DNA of 64,000 nucleotides from Zeugodacus cucurbitae (taxonomy: Eukaryota; Arthropoda; Insecta; Diptera; Tephritidae). Every line of letters begins with the position of its first letter. Position 1 is the stretch's first letter. The stretch covers positions 4,293,501-4,357,500 of the forward strand of contig NC_071669.1 in the NCBI RefSeq assembly GCF_028554725.1, read 5' to 3'. A model generated the notes under the pieces. The model did not search any database. It was not told the DNA's origin and saw nothing but the letters and a program-made list of their open reading frames with translations. Below, piece after piece: positions 22,900 through 35,627 of this stretch. A program made the position numbers and the translations under genes.

Positions 22900-24500
22900 T
22901 CGTTTGCAACAGTGTTGCAACACAAGCAAAGAAGAAGATGTTATTTTTATGACGGTATGTGTATGTATGTACTAGTGGGTTTAGTGCGGCGCAAATTAAG
23001 TTATTTAGCGAATGCTATGCATTAATAATGTGAAAATGTAATTTTAAATAATTTAAAGTTAAAGTTCGCCGGTTTGCAACCTAACCTCAAAAAGCTTTTG
23101 CGCTGCATAACCCTCGTCTACGTTTATTTTTGTTTCTCGCAATTGTTGCAGAACGCTTGCCATTTTTGATACCTACTTTGATATTTTTCAAAACGTTTTT
23201 AACACATATTCTAAGTCTAGTTACATTTAGCGTTAGCATATAAGATGACAACAACAGTAAAAACAAAACAACAAGCCACAAATAAATAGCAACATAGTAG
23301 CATAATGAAAAGGAAAACACACAAGAAACAATTAAAATTTACTTGCGAACAATTTTGTGACTTCAAAAGTCAAAAAACATACATATATTTACATATATAT
23401 ATATTGTACTACTTAAAATTCAACATTGTCGCAACGGAAGCTGTGGTTGCCAGTAATTGTACTTAATGCATTTAGTAATTTATCGAATAACATATAACAA
23501 AAAAAAAAACAAAAACAAAATGTAAGCAAATCTCAAATAACGCAAGAAAACTTTCGATTACAAATTTCTTTAAGAAATTTCAGAAATTATTTTAGTTACT
23601 AATTTTAATTTTTTTACACATTAATCTATATATATTTTTTTTATTATTGTAAATGACAACTTTTGTGTTTAACTTCAAAAGAATTAAATGTACAACCCTG
23701 TGTATGTGTGTGTTTTGTAATGTTTAATTAATGTTTAAACAAATGAACACAAACAAAAATAAAAAAAAAACTCTATGTAAGTTGTAATTGTACTATATAC
23801 ATACAGACACACTTGCACATGCATTATTTGCGCTAATATGTAAAATGTAAAATTTATAATGCACTCGATATACATATTTATGCGTACATTGTGTGTGTGT
23901 GCTCTAATTGCTAAGTTGACAGTATTGATATTTACAACTAAAATTTACTATTATATAGTTGAACACGATGAACGCGGCGGGAACAAAAGAAATTTGTAAA
24001 CTAAAAGGAAAAGAAAGAAAACAAAAATTATAACTAATACTAATTAGTTAACGTTTGTATTACACGTAAACAAATGCTCACTACACAAAAGCGAAACAAA
24101 ATGCAGTATTTATGTTCATGAACATTTTCTTTATATACTCGTAAATAAAATAAAAAAAACATTATTAACAAATTACTACATTTACAACACACGCAAATTA
24201 AAAAAAAAAAAAAAAAAAAAACAAAAAATAAACTCATAAACTTTTGAAAACCGAAAATACATAAAACACTGATATTATGCGCATATTTGACGAAAATAGT
24301 GTGAAGCAAACGAGAGCGAATGAATTGTGGTAGCTATTACGATGCTTTCCTTTATAAGATTATTAAAACTAAGCTATAAACTTTTTAAACAACAAATCAA
24401 CAACAAAAAACAGTAAACAAAACAAAATTTGTAACAAAATTCTCAAGCTGAAGCTGAAAACAACAAATAAATTCTACAAAAAAAATCAACTTTTAAGCGT
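22900..24500 (+). other. 3' untranslated region and flank of the RASGEF1-like gene
   Basis: AT-rich sequence with AATAAA signals at 23281 and 24466 and no coding frame. One of these probably ends the transcript. A poly-A tract is at about 24197-24221. Confidence 0.5.
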
Positions 24501-26432
24501 TTTTTTACAGCGATATAAAAGCAGTAAGTATTTTAGTCAGAGATTTGGAATAAAAATAACAGCTGTCACAATATTGCAATACCAACACGTCACTATAACA
24601 ACAACACTTACAAAGTTTATTTTATATTTTCCAGTTGGCAATGTCACACGTCAATTGGAAACTTCGTTTAACTGTATGCCAAATCTATTACCATATATAA
24701 CCAACAACAACACAGCGCTAACAGCAAGAAAGCGAATGCATGCAACAAAGCAAATTGAAAAGAAAATCCAATAAGAACGAGTGCGTTGCAAATACGTTGC
24801 CTTGCAATAAACACGCGTGTAAAGGAGACGAATGCTATTGCCGCATACATTGTTTTTGTTGTACTTAGTTTTTCAGCATTGTCAATTTTTGACATTTTTA
24901 GTCGGGAAAATCGGCAAAAGCAAATCGCAACAATGGGGAAAAACTGCCATTTGGCGGCTTTATGCGCATTTCAGTTGTCAAAAGTGTTTGAGATGTTGAG
25001 CCGAGTGGTTGGCTAGAGCGCGTTTACGGCAACAGCACTGGCAAATGAAAAGTAACACAAAGGGACAAATTCCAATTGGAGAAAAATCCATTTAAAGTGA
25101 TTTTTATTGGTGAAGTCTTTCCAAGCAGAAATATTTAGTGAATATTTGAACAATTACAAAATTTCCGCTACAAATTTTAGTGCAAAATAACTGCGTGCTA
25201 AAAAATTGTAAATTCATAGCGAAAAAGTGAGTGCGAAAGAAAGAAAACATTGATTTGTTACAAAGTGACGCGACTTGTGCACGAATTGTGCTATTTAATT
25301 ACACGCGCAGCATTGCATTGCTCCAATTTCTGTGAACATTTTGTGTAGCGTCACCCACAGCCCAGTGACTCCCATTCGGTGGCGGCAGTGAAAGTATTTC
25401 CGTGTGTACGTACATATGTAGGCACTTCATTCGTCGCTTGCAAATGCTGCTTGGCTTGTATGTCATTGCAAGTGAACGTCTTTGCAGTTTCCTAATCGCT
25501 TTAGTGCACCGCTGAGGCGTAAAATCTTGCCGCAAGTGCAGCGGCGTAACAGCATTCGCAGCGACGGCGACGTTGACGTTGACGTCTACTACGGCGACAG
25601 CATTGTCTACATGGCTGCGCTGTGCTGGCATGTGCAATCTGAACGTTGATTTTTGTTAGTGGTGCAATCACTTACGTGTCGTGTCCTTGAATTGCTCAAC
25701 TGACGTTAGTGTTTTTTGTGGCATTGCTGAGGGTTTTTAAACATTCCACGGCAGACTTTCTTCCGCCGGAAATGCTATCAACCGAATATTGACTGTGTGT
25801 GTATTTGTGTGTTAAAAACAATACGTTTGTGTTAATAATAAGGACAGTGCTGCCAAATTCATTATAAATTATTGAAGTAGTGGCTGGAGTGCTGCATTGA
25901 GGCGTAACCTGTTGGCGCACGGACTGCTGAAGCGAAAAACAAATATTTGGCACAAAAGTAAATAAACGCAAAAATCAATACGTATATAAAGTAAAAAAAG
26001 AACAAGAGTAGCGACAATTAAAAGCGACGAAAAATCGATTGTGCTCATTTGTTTGGTTTTAAGCAAACACTGTGTGTGCCACTGGCGTATAAAGCGATGT
26101 TGTCATTTAGTGCATAGCGTTGCACACAGTAACTTGAGACTCAGTGTGTGAAATACTTTTTAAAAATTAATAAAAAAACAAAAAGTAATATACAAAAAAA
26201 AAACGGTAAAAATAATTTAACAGTGTGCCGTAAACAATAACGAATTAAAAACCGTTACAATTTCCACAAACTAAAAAAAACACCGCATTTACAACTCACT
26301 CTCCTCACCGCACGCATGACTCATCCGTCTACGTACTGACCCTCTTTCGTCACCATTATTTGCTGTTGTTGGGTAACAGCTAATAAGCAAATCAACATTT
26401 AAAACACAGCGTGTCGTCGTCGTGTTTGGAAA
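24501..26432 (+). promoter_or_regulatory. Upstream region and likely 5' leader of the gene starting at 26433
   Basis: Relatively GC-rich between 25.3 and 25.7 kb with GACGTTGACGTTGACG-type repeats, then AT-rich up to the start codon. This composition suits a promoter and long 5' leader. No protein-coding exon or defined core promoter element was recognised. Confidence 0.4.
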
Positions 26433-26819
26433 ATGAAAAGTCACAACAAATATGCAAAATTACCCCAAGATTTAGATTTAAGTTTCCAAGAGCAATTGGA
26501 TGTGGATGCAAGTGCTTCGGATGAATTTAATTTAGCTGCTGGCATTGGTTTGGCAGACGATACAGACGACGAAGAGCACGGCACAACAGCAACAACAACT
26601 GGTGCAACTGGTGACCAAAACGCAGCCAATACATTGGAGGCGCACGTTTACGACGACGAAGAGGACGAAATTGTAATAGCAACAGCTTTAAGCGGCGGTC
26701 TTGGTGGTATTGGTACGCGTGCTAATGTTGTTGGCGCCACGTCAACCAATAGTGGCGGTGAGCGGAAAGTGCGTGGCGTTGGCGTGGCAGTTGGTCTAGG
26801 TAGCGATAGTGTAATCGAG
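26433..26819 (+). CDS. First coding exon of an unidentified gene (129 aa, acidic N-terminus)
   Basis: The exon opens ATGAAAAGTCAC and codes MKSHNKYAKLPQDLDLSF, then an acidic stretch (LADDTDDEEHG, YDDEEDEIV), then Gly/Val-rich sequence ending GLGSDSVIE. It closes at a strong donor, GAG/GTAAGT, in phase 0 after exactly 129 codons. No transmembrane segment or domain is visible in this part. I do not recognise the protein. The following exon was not found in the remaining 37 kb, so the next intron is either very long or its acceptor lies beyond the window. Reading through the donor adds only a few codons before a stop. Confidence 0.75.
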
Positions 26820-27447
26820 GTAAGTGGACATTTAGCATTTATGTATAGTAGTTTATGAGTGAAGATAGAACTTTTATAAAAAAAAAAAAAAATTTAAATA
26901 AAAAAAAATTAAATTAATTATTTTTATATATTAAATATTGCTAGAGAGTTTAGATTACATTTTTTTATATTTATTATAGCAACAACCTATCAAATGATAT
27001 ATATTTTTTATATATTTATATATTGGGTAGCCTTAAACTGTCAATTTCAATCTATATTGATCAAATTTATTATGAATCAATTTTAAGTGTTCGTCGCCAA
27101 GCCTTCTTTAACAATTTACCTAAACAAAATTTTGCTGTAAAAAACAATAACAATGCAATCTCAAACCAAAAATGTCAAAGCAGTTGACGAATATCAACAA
27201 AAAGGTTGAAAAAAAAATCCCTCAACCTAAATGTAAGGGTCTACCATTAATATTTAAAAACTGAAAATACTTCATTGACGTAGATTAATGGTAAGCCTCT
27301 CGTTAACGTGCCATTTGCCAGTGTCACCTTGTAGATATGTATGTAAAATATACACTGAAAGTATGTAAAAAACAAAATCAATCGATTCGATTAAATTTCC
27401 AACAATATGTATGTAATTACATACCAACACACCGATAATGGTGTATA
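26820..27447. other. Start of a presumed long intron
   Basis: AT-rich DNA with a poly-A run at 26877-26892. No exon or repeat was recognised. Confidence 0.4.
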
Positions 27448-27707
27448 CGAAGGCTGCTATATATATTTCTGGCCTAATAATGAAAATAGGAATATTTATC
27501 AACGAATATGGTTTTATTGTTTTTCAAAATATTCTCCATCAAGATTTATACGCTTTTGCATGCGCGCAAACCAATTTTCGAAGCACTTTTTTTGAGCCTT
27601 TTGAGTGATGTTATGCTAAAAAATGTCAAACTTTCCAATGGAAATGTCAGATTGCACCTGGCAACACTTAGTGTTGCCTAGGCCAGAAACATATATAGCA
27701 GCCCTCG
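27448..27707 (-). mobile_element. 260-bp mariner-derived MITE with long terminal inverted repeats
   Basis: Near-perfect inverted ends of about 27 bp (left CGAAGGCTGCTATATATA, right ending CAGCCCTCG) are flanked by TA on both sides (27446-27447 and 27708-27709). The minus strand retains a transposase C-terminus with the pattern CFENWFARMQKRINLDGEYF, typical of mariner elements. Everything else is deleted. Confidence 0.8.
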
Positions 27708-28803
27708 TATAAACGTTAATGGGGGTAGCAAAGTGCAGACCAAAGTGCTTAATAAATAAATAAATGAAGGGTGGCATCAGTCAGTAAACTTTATAAATTC
27801 TTTATTAGCAATATTCAAATGAAGAAGCAAGAAGTGGACATATATAACTAACAATCCATATGTAAATATATACTATGAGTATCTTCATTCACTTTTGCAC
27901 CCTCTCATATCTCTACTTCTAGTTTTCACTTCAATGTTATTACAACTTTTGTCAAAATTTCACTTAATTTAATCCATTGCATTGCAAGTATATTTATGCT
28001 TTTATAAGTTTTCTGCTCACCACCATATATGCAGACATACATACATACATATGACAGTCATCAGCAATACACATAAGCTTCAAGTTTCAAGTTCTCAACT
28101 TGCCTTCAAGGCATCTCGTACTATAGAGTATCCTGTGACAATATGCATGCAGTTGCGCAAACTTTTCTACTTTGCATGTGTGTTTGTATTCATAATGTGA
28201 AAAGTGAAAACTTTTTCCATATCCTTTGCCAAGTTCATTCATGTGTTACGTTTTTTGTTTGAAGTTTTTACCAAAATATTTTGCCAGAAATATTTACACA
28301 TTTCCCGTCTCAAGCTTATCATACCTAATTTTGTCTGACGCTTGTACACACTCTACCCTTTCACTACCCCTACACTCACTGAATTTCACTGAAATGTGTG
28401 TGTTTTTTCTTCTCATCATCAAGAAATTCCATTGTTGGCAAAAATTCCTCTTGAGTTTCATACATATTTCTGTGGTGGCAAAGACGCTTCCGCATATTCT
28501 ACAAATACCACTACAAGTGTGTGTTTTGGTTGTGAAACCGATTCATTACAATCAAAAACCTTGAAAACTTTGACAGCCATTCTGTGGCATCGAGTGTAAA
28601 GTGGTAAATTATATTTGTATTAAAATAAGTGAATTTTCGTTTGAGTTGATGCTCCTAATGGTGGTAATCAGTAGATTTGTGTGTCGAAACTTTGTAGCTG
28701 CGTTCACTTAGCTCTTTGATTTGTGAAGGATTTTTGCAAGAAAAAGGGTTACATAAAAAATACCAGCAAAGAAAGTTTAGTTCAGAAAAATAGTAGGTAC
28801 TTA
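27708..28803. other. Non-coding stretch, nothing recognised
   Basis: Short open frames here lack splice signals and codon structure. No repeat family was identified. Confidence 0.35.
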
Positions 28804-29135
28804 TTAGGTCTACAACTTTGCTTCCGCCGTTTTTTTTTTGTAAATTTAAGGCTTTTTTTGTATAAAAACGGTTAAAAATGTCGATGAGCCTCAGTCGCAC
28901 TTTTCTTGGAATTAAAAAAATAAAAGCAAAATTTCCCGCAAATGTCGAGAATTCGGCTCAAAAAGTGACATTTTCAGTTGAGAATAAGTTTGGGATGCAA
29001 AAAGATCTCTACAAATATTTTGTTGGGTTAATGTTGATACAAATGTCCAAGATCGATATAAAACGATTTAATCGACCAGTGCTTGACCCTAGAGACATCT
29101 ATTGGAAAACAGCGGAAGCAAAGTTGTAGACCTAA
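28804..29135 (-). mobile_element. 332-bp MITE derived from an irritans-type mariner
   Basis: Terminal inverted repeats of about 28 bp (TTAGGTCTACAACTTTGC at the left, its complement ending GACCTAA at the right) are flanked by TA. The right 250 bp match the 5' end of the mariner at 54131-54940, including the start of its transposase (minus strand, MSLFEPNSRHLRE). The left about 60 bp match that element's 3' end. It is a simple deletion derivative that kept both ends. Confidence 0.85.
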
Positions 29136-32100
29136 TATATATTTTAAAATTGTAAGGGTATTCTAGATCTTATACTGAAGTTTGTTGTATAAAATTATTA
29201 GAACATTTCTAAGCGTTCACTCAAGTTTATCCGAAGCCAGTTTTCTAGTGTCTTTTTCTTTCATGTATGGATAATAAGTCTATTTGTTGTAGTTAGACTC
29301 TCTAAATTCTCTAGATTTGGTGTAAATTTCTTTATTTAGATCATTAATATTTCTTCCATTGAAACTTTCTCGTATATGGTTCTCAGATTTTGCCTCTTCA
29401 ATCACACCAGTTGCTGTCTAAGGACTAAAAAATATGTGAATTTAATAATATTTTAATCTATTTTCTCTTATACCATCCAAAATACATTCCAGACCCTTAT
29501 TTCAAAGATGTCTAAGAGATGTGAAGTAGCTTCAGCTCGTTTTCAACTATCATTCAGCCGATAGTAACTGATGCAAATCTAGTAAAACGGTCGGACACGA
29601 GTCTTAGATTCTGAACAGTCTGATTTTCAGCCTCAGATCTCGCATAATTATACTACTAAATCACAATATCAAACGAAAGATGTTCTTATGGGAGTCGTTT
29701 TTACTTGAAACCTATCTTAACAGTTTCTTGATACAAGAACCTTTTTAATTATGAATTGGTAAAAGTCAAGTTCTACATCGCAAAATTTTTAATTCAATAA
29801 CAGCATAATGAGAACTGGATATTTCCTTCCCCAATGCTAGCAATTCTCAACTGATTTATCGAAGCTATTATTTGATGGCTTGCCTCAAATGCTTTCAAAT
29901 ACCAAATTGTTGTAACACATTATTCCACTCTACGCTAAAATCGCCTTTTCTTCAGAATATTGGACCAAAACATTTTTTTCCGAAAGTCATATGAAGAAAA
30001 GTAGCTTCTCCGTTTTTTGAAGTGAAGTTCGAATCGACATATTCGCCTTCGAAATTTCGAAAATTAGACGTCTATAAACGCCAATATTAATTATATTTAG
30101 GATAACTTAGTATCAAAAGCTTATATATCCGTTTTTCGAAGTTAAGTTCGAATGGAAATATTCGTCTTCGAAATTTGAAATTTAGATGATTAGAAACGCC
30201 ATTATTAATTATTGTAGGTTAATAACTTAAATAATTTAGTAAAAATATAGGCATTATCAACATTCTTAAGGGATCAAAGCTGTATCCTTAAAAAAAAAAT
30301 ATTTTAATTTTTTTATTCCAAAAAATATGCAAAAATATACTGATGTTTTTATACTGAAATTAAATAAATACGCATACCAGGAGGAATGCCGTTTAAACAC
30401 ATTCACAACCATATAAAGCTTTCAAAAATTGGATCAATATTTTTCAAATATAAAATTTTAATTATTTTCCAAAATCCAACTTTGACAGCAGCTGTCATAT
30501 AAGCCATGAAATAATAGAAAAAGATAGTTTATATCCATATTTTTTATTTTTACTAACTTTATCCTGCAATATTAATATGTTTTTTTTAACTTCGAAAATT
30601 TTTCGAACTTCGAAAATTTCAAATATTTCCATTTTGGAGGCCAATTTCGAAAATCGAAGAATACACGTTTTTTACTTAGGATTTAAAAATTTTAAAAATC
30701 GAAAAATTTTTGTTTGATCCAAAAACTCAGTTGAGTGTTGTATAATATTATTATAAACAATTCTTAACATAAAAAATATTATTTTTCATCTATCACGTTT
30801 CGGAGAAAAATACATTTTTTAAACAATGGCGAAATTTATAACATTATTATAAACAATTCCTGTCATAAAAAATATAACTTTTGTTCACTCAAAATTCAGA
30901 CTAAAATATATATTTTAAAACAATGATGAAATTTATAACCAACTGCCACATACTTACGTGCGCCTGTTGTTTTATTTATGTGCACAATTTGCCTCGAAAT
31001 GCTTGCTGCTGCTGCAAAAATACAGTATTTATTTATGACTTCTCCGAAATTAATTTCAGCTCATTTGTTGACTTTCAAAACTAACTTTGAGCTGCGGCTT
31101 CCCTCGCTTCTGCTCTGTAGAAGATTGACAGCACTGCACGACACATGCGAACGCAATGACGCTGCCACATCATTGGCAGTCAGACTGTGTGCAACTTCCG
31201 CTGCTGCTTGACTGTCATAAATCAAGAGCAGACAGGCATATGTTTCGAAGTCTACTAAACTCAAATGTATACCAATATGTGTGTGTGTCTGTATTTGTGA
31301 GAATTTCAATACACACACACACAAGCTAATGTGCGCTTAAATTAGGCGGAAGCTGTTAAATGTAATCATTTAATTTTATGGTTTATTTAATTATGTTGGC
31401 GATGATGTGTGAAGCCTTGCCAGCCTGCCTGCAATCCTTTCGTGGCGCTGTGAAAAAAGTGTTTTGTGTGTGTGTGTTTGTTTTTAATTCAAATAAAAAG
31501 TTTGTTGAAAAGTTAACATACACATAGGCGCACATACCAACACACCCACACACGCCCATTAGTTTGCTTATGTAATTGGCCGAGCGCCAACGCCAGCAGC
31601 AAACCGCAAGCGTTGCGGCTAACGCGCGTTGTTGCTGCGAACATTTAGTGGCGTTCATACGTACTTGCCACATCAGCAGCATTTTAATGCCCGCGCCATG
31701 TGTGTGTGTGTTTGGTATTTTCAAATGTTTTGTTTGTATTTTATTTTCATATTAATTTTGCTTGTTTCAAATTAATTATGTATATACACATGCGTTCGAG
31801 TTCGCGTGTTGTGGTGCAAATGTGCAAATTCATATTTTATTATGCTGATTATGGTCACCAAATAAATAAGCTGGCGGTGTTTGTACGAGTATGTCTGCTT
31901 GCGCGTCAAAGTGTTGTGCTTTTTGTGACGCTTTTTAATGCTTATGTTTTGTGGTTTTTAACGCGATTTTTTATAGATTTTTCGCAGCCGGGCAGTCAAA
32001 CATGGGTTTAGTAGTTGTATGCGGTTGTATTGCTGAAATTATATGCGTTATACAACCTTTCAAAAACCATTATATTAGTCGTAAAATATGATTTGAATAT

Positions 32101-32350
32101 TCAAGTTTTATTAGTTTTTCTTTTTTTTAGTTTAGGGGCGTGGTTCGGCAGTTTTACTATTTATTTTTATGGATTTAATTTCAGTAGAAGTATAATCTTT
32201 TATTTGTTGAGCTGGAATTGTCTTCTATCTCAATACAAATTAGTTCTAAAGATCCAGAAAAATGTTGACTTAATTCCGAAGTTTAGTAGCCATCAGTGTT
32301 AGATGTCTAGAAGTCTCAATCCGTGTAACTAATATGAATATAAGTATCAT
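29136..32350. repeat. Non-coding DNA with two small tandem duplications
   Basis: A roughly 120-bp unit starting TCCGTTTTT and containing GAAGTTCGAAT is repeated at 30008 and 30128. A roughly 97-bp unit containing ATTATTATAAACAATTC is repeated at about 30748 and 30845. CA/GT microsatellites lie near 31.3 and 31.47 kb. Nothing else was recognised. Confidence 0.5.
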
Positions 32351-33450
32351 GAATACGTTTTTTATTGCAGAAATACATTTATTGACCACAGCGCCACCTA
32401 TCGAAGATTTTGGTAATTTCATAATATAAACTTAAATAAGTTTGAGGTTAAAGGGCTGAGACAAAATGATCTTTTTTATTTTCTTTTTCTTGTTTAAAGT
32501 TCAGAAAATGTACTTTTGTTACTAAAATTCGATAATTTTCGATAGATAGCAGAATGTAATCGCAATTTTTAACATATAAGGTGTGTTCAAAAAATAACGG
32601 GAATTTTCGTTTTTTGAATAATATTTATTCATACGTCTAAATTAATGTTGTCGCTTGAAAATAGTCTCCATTTGGTATATGCACTTATGCCAGCGCTTCT
32701 TCTAATCGTCGATACATTCCTCGAACTCGATTTTTAGGAGAGCATTTCGCTCTTTCAGCGTTTTCTCGTATGCTTGTAAAACAACAATGTCTTAAGTTTA
32801 ATTTAGGAAATAGAAAAAAGTCACACGGAGCTCTCTCTGGCGAATATGTAGGCTGGCACATCGTTACAGTATTATTTTATGCCCAAAAATTTAAGAAGAA
32901 GCAACGGAAGGAGAGCTTTTAACACACGAAAATCGTCAAGCTCATAAAAGCACGTCTAACTTTAACGTACTTCCGGGAATTTTGGACAATTGGAAAATTT
33001 AAAATTCCTCTTGTTTTTGCACACACATTTTGTGTTGAAATTATTACGTATTTATGATAACGTTCTTTATTGAATATATACATTTATTGACACCAGCGCC
33101 ATCTATTGCACATTTTTGGTATTTGTTTATAAACAAATTTTGTGAGCTTGAGATTAAAGAGCTTCACTAAGATAGTCTAAACGTAACTGTTTTTTTAATA
33201 AAAATCAATTTGAACACACAGTAAAATAAATACGTTTTTTATTGAATACATATGTTTATTGACACCAGCGCTATCTATTGAAGATTTTTGGTATTACTTT
33301 TGTATAGAAATTTGTGTGAGTTTGGGATAAAAGTGCTCCGCTAAGATAGTCGAAACGTATTATTTTAATAAAAAACAATAAGACCTACCTTTGCTACTAA
33401 AATTCGAACTTTTTCGTTGAATAGCAATCAACTTTAGCAATTCTCAACAT
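32351..33450. repeat. Three-copy dispersed/tandem repeat split by a mariner
   Basis: Units carrying ACGTTTTTTATTG then CATTTATTGACACCAGCGCC then ATCTATTGAAGATTTTTGGT occur at about 32351, 33050 and 33225. The second and third are about 173 bp apart. The first and third continue into a shared tail (ACTAAAATTCGA, AATTNTCAACATAT). The mariner at 32581-33027 sits between unit one and unit two. Confidence 0.65.
32581..33027 (-). mobile_element. Internally deleted mariner, TGTTCAAAAAATAACGGG family (copy C)
   Basis: Starts GTGTGTTCAAAAAATAACGG and ends with a decayed inverted copy (TTTTTGCACACAC). The interior aligns with copy A through GTCACACGGAG..CTGGCGAATATG and ends with a GACAATTGGAAAATTTAAAA motif. 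It contains several frame breaks, so it is a relic. Confidence 0.7.
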
Positions 33451-35239
33451 ATTTATATAACTACTTTATATATACCAAAGGACATTCAATTGAACAATCA
33501 TGAGTAAATCACTTCCTGTTACACATAATTCCTTCATCAAAGATTAATTCGATCTGCCAAAAATCGCTTGATTACAGAAATTAACGTCGCTTGCTTTATT
33601 AATTAAAAAATGTGATACGCCATGGCGTATGAGTAATTATTTACAAATAAGCTACAGCTGAATCGGCAAGGCGCGTTTGGCTTAATTTGCTTCTCACGTT
33701 ATTTGCTTCACTTAAGGCAAGCAAAAACAATGCGAAAGTTATATATTTACTTTATACATTTTTAATCTTGATACACACAATATCTATATATACAGTATAT
33801 ATGTATAAGAGTATTTTTAATTTCTCTCATGACTCATTACAATTTTAAATACACTCTAAAGACATAATGCATTAATGTGGTGCGCGCTAAATGACGTTAG
33901 TGTGGTCGCACATCGTCATCATCATCATTGTCATTGTCAGCAACAGCAAGCCATTAACGCGCAGCAAGTAATGTGAAGCGCGCAAAAAAGGTATGCAGTG
34001 CTTGAGCTCTACGCGCTTGCTCATTATAACTATGTGTATTTGCGTTATATTTTATTATTTTCCACTCCTTACTGACATTATACATTTTTACGCTGCGCAA
34101 CACTACGGTCTGTCCGCCCTGCTGCCACAGCGGCAGTGTGTTGTGAGTGACAAGCGCCGCGGCTTCCACGCACGCACAATCATCAGGAAGCCGCAGCAAA
34201 CATACCAAACCTCAATGCCACCGCGAAAACAACAATGAACCCAATGCCAGGAACTGCCAAACCGAGGCAGGCAGGCAGTAGTGCTGCCACAAAAGTAAGA
34301 AGCAAGTTGACATGCACAAGCACGTTGCTGCTTTAGCTCTCCGCTGCCACTGAGTGTGTGTGGGTAGCACTTTCGTCCACTTCATCTTCGCGGCCTTTTC
34401 ACATTTCTGCCTAATTTTTCGGCAAAAATTTCGTTAAAACATAAAATTGGCTGTCACAAACGCTGTTGTGCGGCAACAACAACAACAACAAACAACCGTT
34501 AAGTGGCTATGCAACATTAAATTACGCGTACACAATTCGTAGCGTTGGAGCGCTCGACAAATGAGTACGACCACTAGAAAATAAATGAAATAAAAAGAAA
34601 AAATCAACTTAACGGTAATGAACGAATGTATGTAGGCTGGCAGCGAAAATTTGTTGATTTGCTTTTAGACGACTCGCGACTTGCTGCTATTTGTCTAAAG
34701 TGTTAGTCCGCATTCATGACACACAACCTCACTACCGTTAGCTGTAGCGCTTTAACATTTAACTGAAGTTGTACATATATCCTGCGGCTCGTGGACTGTC
34801 CCTCTGTTGTCCCTGCTTACTTATATTTTATTGCCACTTGTTTGTTGTTATTATGTCTGTACAAGATAAATGTCATTTTTGGTAAATTTAATTTAATTTA
34901 ATTTGTAAGTAGTGTAGGCGTCGTGATTTTTATGAATTGGAATTGTTGTTGCTTTGAAATGTCCTTCTTTTTGTTCATTTCCTGGCTTGCTATTGCAGAA
35001 AATGGTTATAAAGAAGACAATGCTTGAAGTGGACTAAAAGTAATTGTATCATGGTGGAAGCGTAACAGTCTAATATTCAAATGAAAAGTGAAAAATCTCA
35101 TCTGATTTGTGTATAGAATTTGTAGGATTGTCATAAAGAGCTCAGAATATAATCTTGTTAATGATTATATTTATCATCCACGCCTACTTCTAATATAACT
35201 AAATTTTTAATTTAAATTGATTCGTTAACCTTGCATTAT
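33451..35239. other. Non-coding stretch, nothing recognised
   Basis: A GC-richer patch at 33.9-34.7 kb holds CAA and CATCAT microsatellites and short frames without splice support. It may be regulatory, but no motif supports that. Confidence 0.35.
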
Positions 35240-35627
35240 AGTGTTTTTAGATAGGAGCTAATTGATCAATTAACCGGCCTCTGCTCGATTAAAACGATAC
35301 GATCGATTTACCATACAAAATGAAAATCTACATTTATTTCTAATTGAATTCTAATCGACTTGAAAATCAAATGCAACTCTGCGGAAGAGACGTACGATTT
35401 ACGTTCTTTGTCTGCGATTGCCTGAATTTTTTAATTAAAAAAAGCTACGGTAGATGTCGCTGCTAAAAACTAGTAATCAGCTGATGATACTTACCAACTT
35501 CTTATGCCAAGCTAAAACAAAAATGTATAACAGCTGATCGGTTATCGAGCCGGCATTGTAAAAGGCAAAAAAAGCTTTCTCAATAAAAATTTCAATTGAT
35601 CAATTAATTTCGCTGTCTAAAAACGCT
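35240..35627. mobile_element. Unnamed MITE family X, copy 1 (388 bp)
   Basis: Begins AGTGTTTTTAGATAGGAGCT and ends with the inverted form CTGTCTAAAAACGCT. It is flanked by ATTAT on both sides (35235-35239 and 35628-35632), a possible 5-bp target duplication. Next to the ends are inverted GATCAATTAA blocks. Similar copies lie at 42312-42707 and, inverted and shorter, at 52752-53026. There is no coding sequence. Confidence 0.75.
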
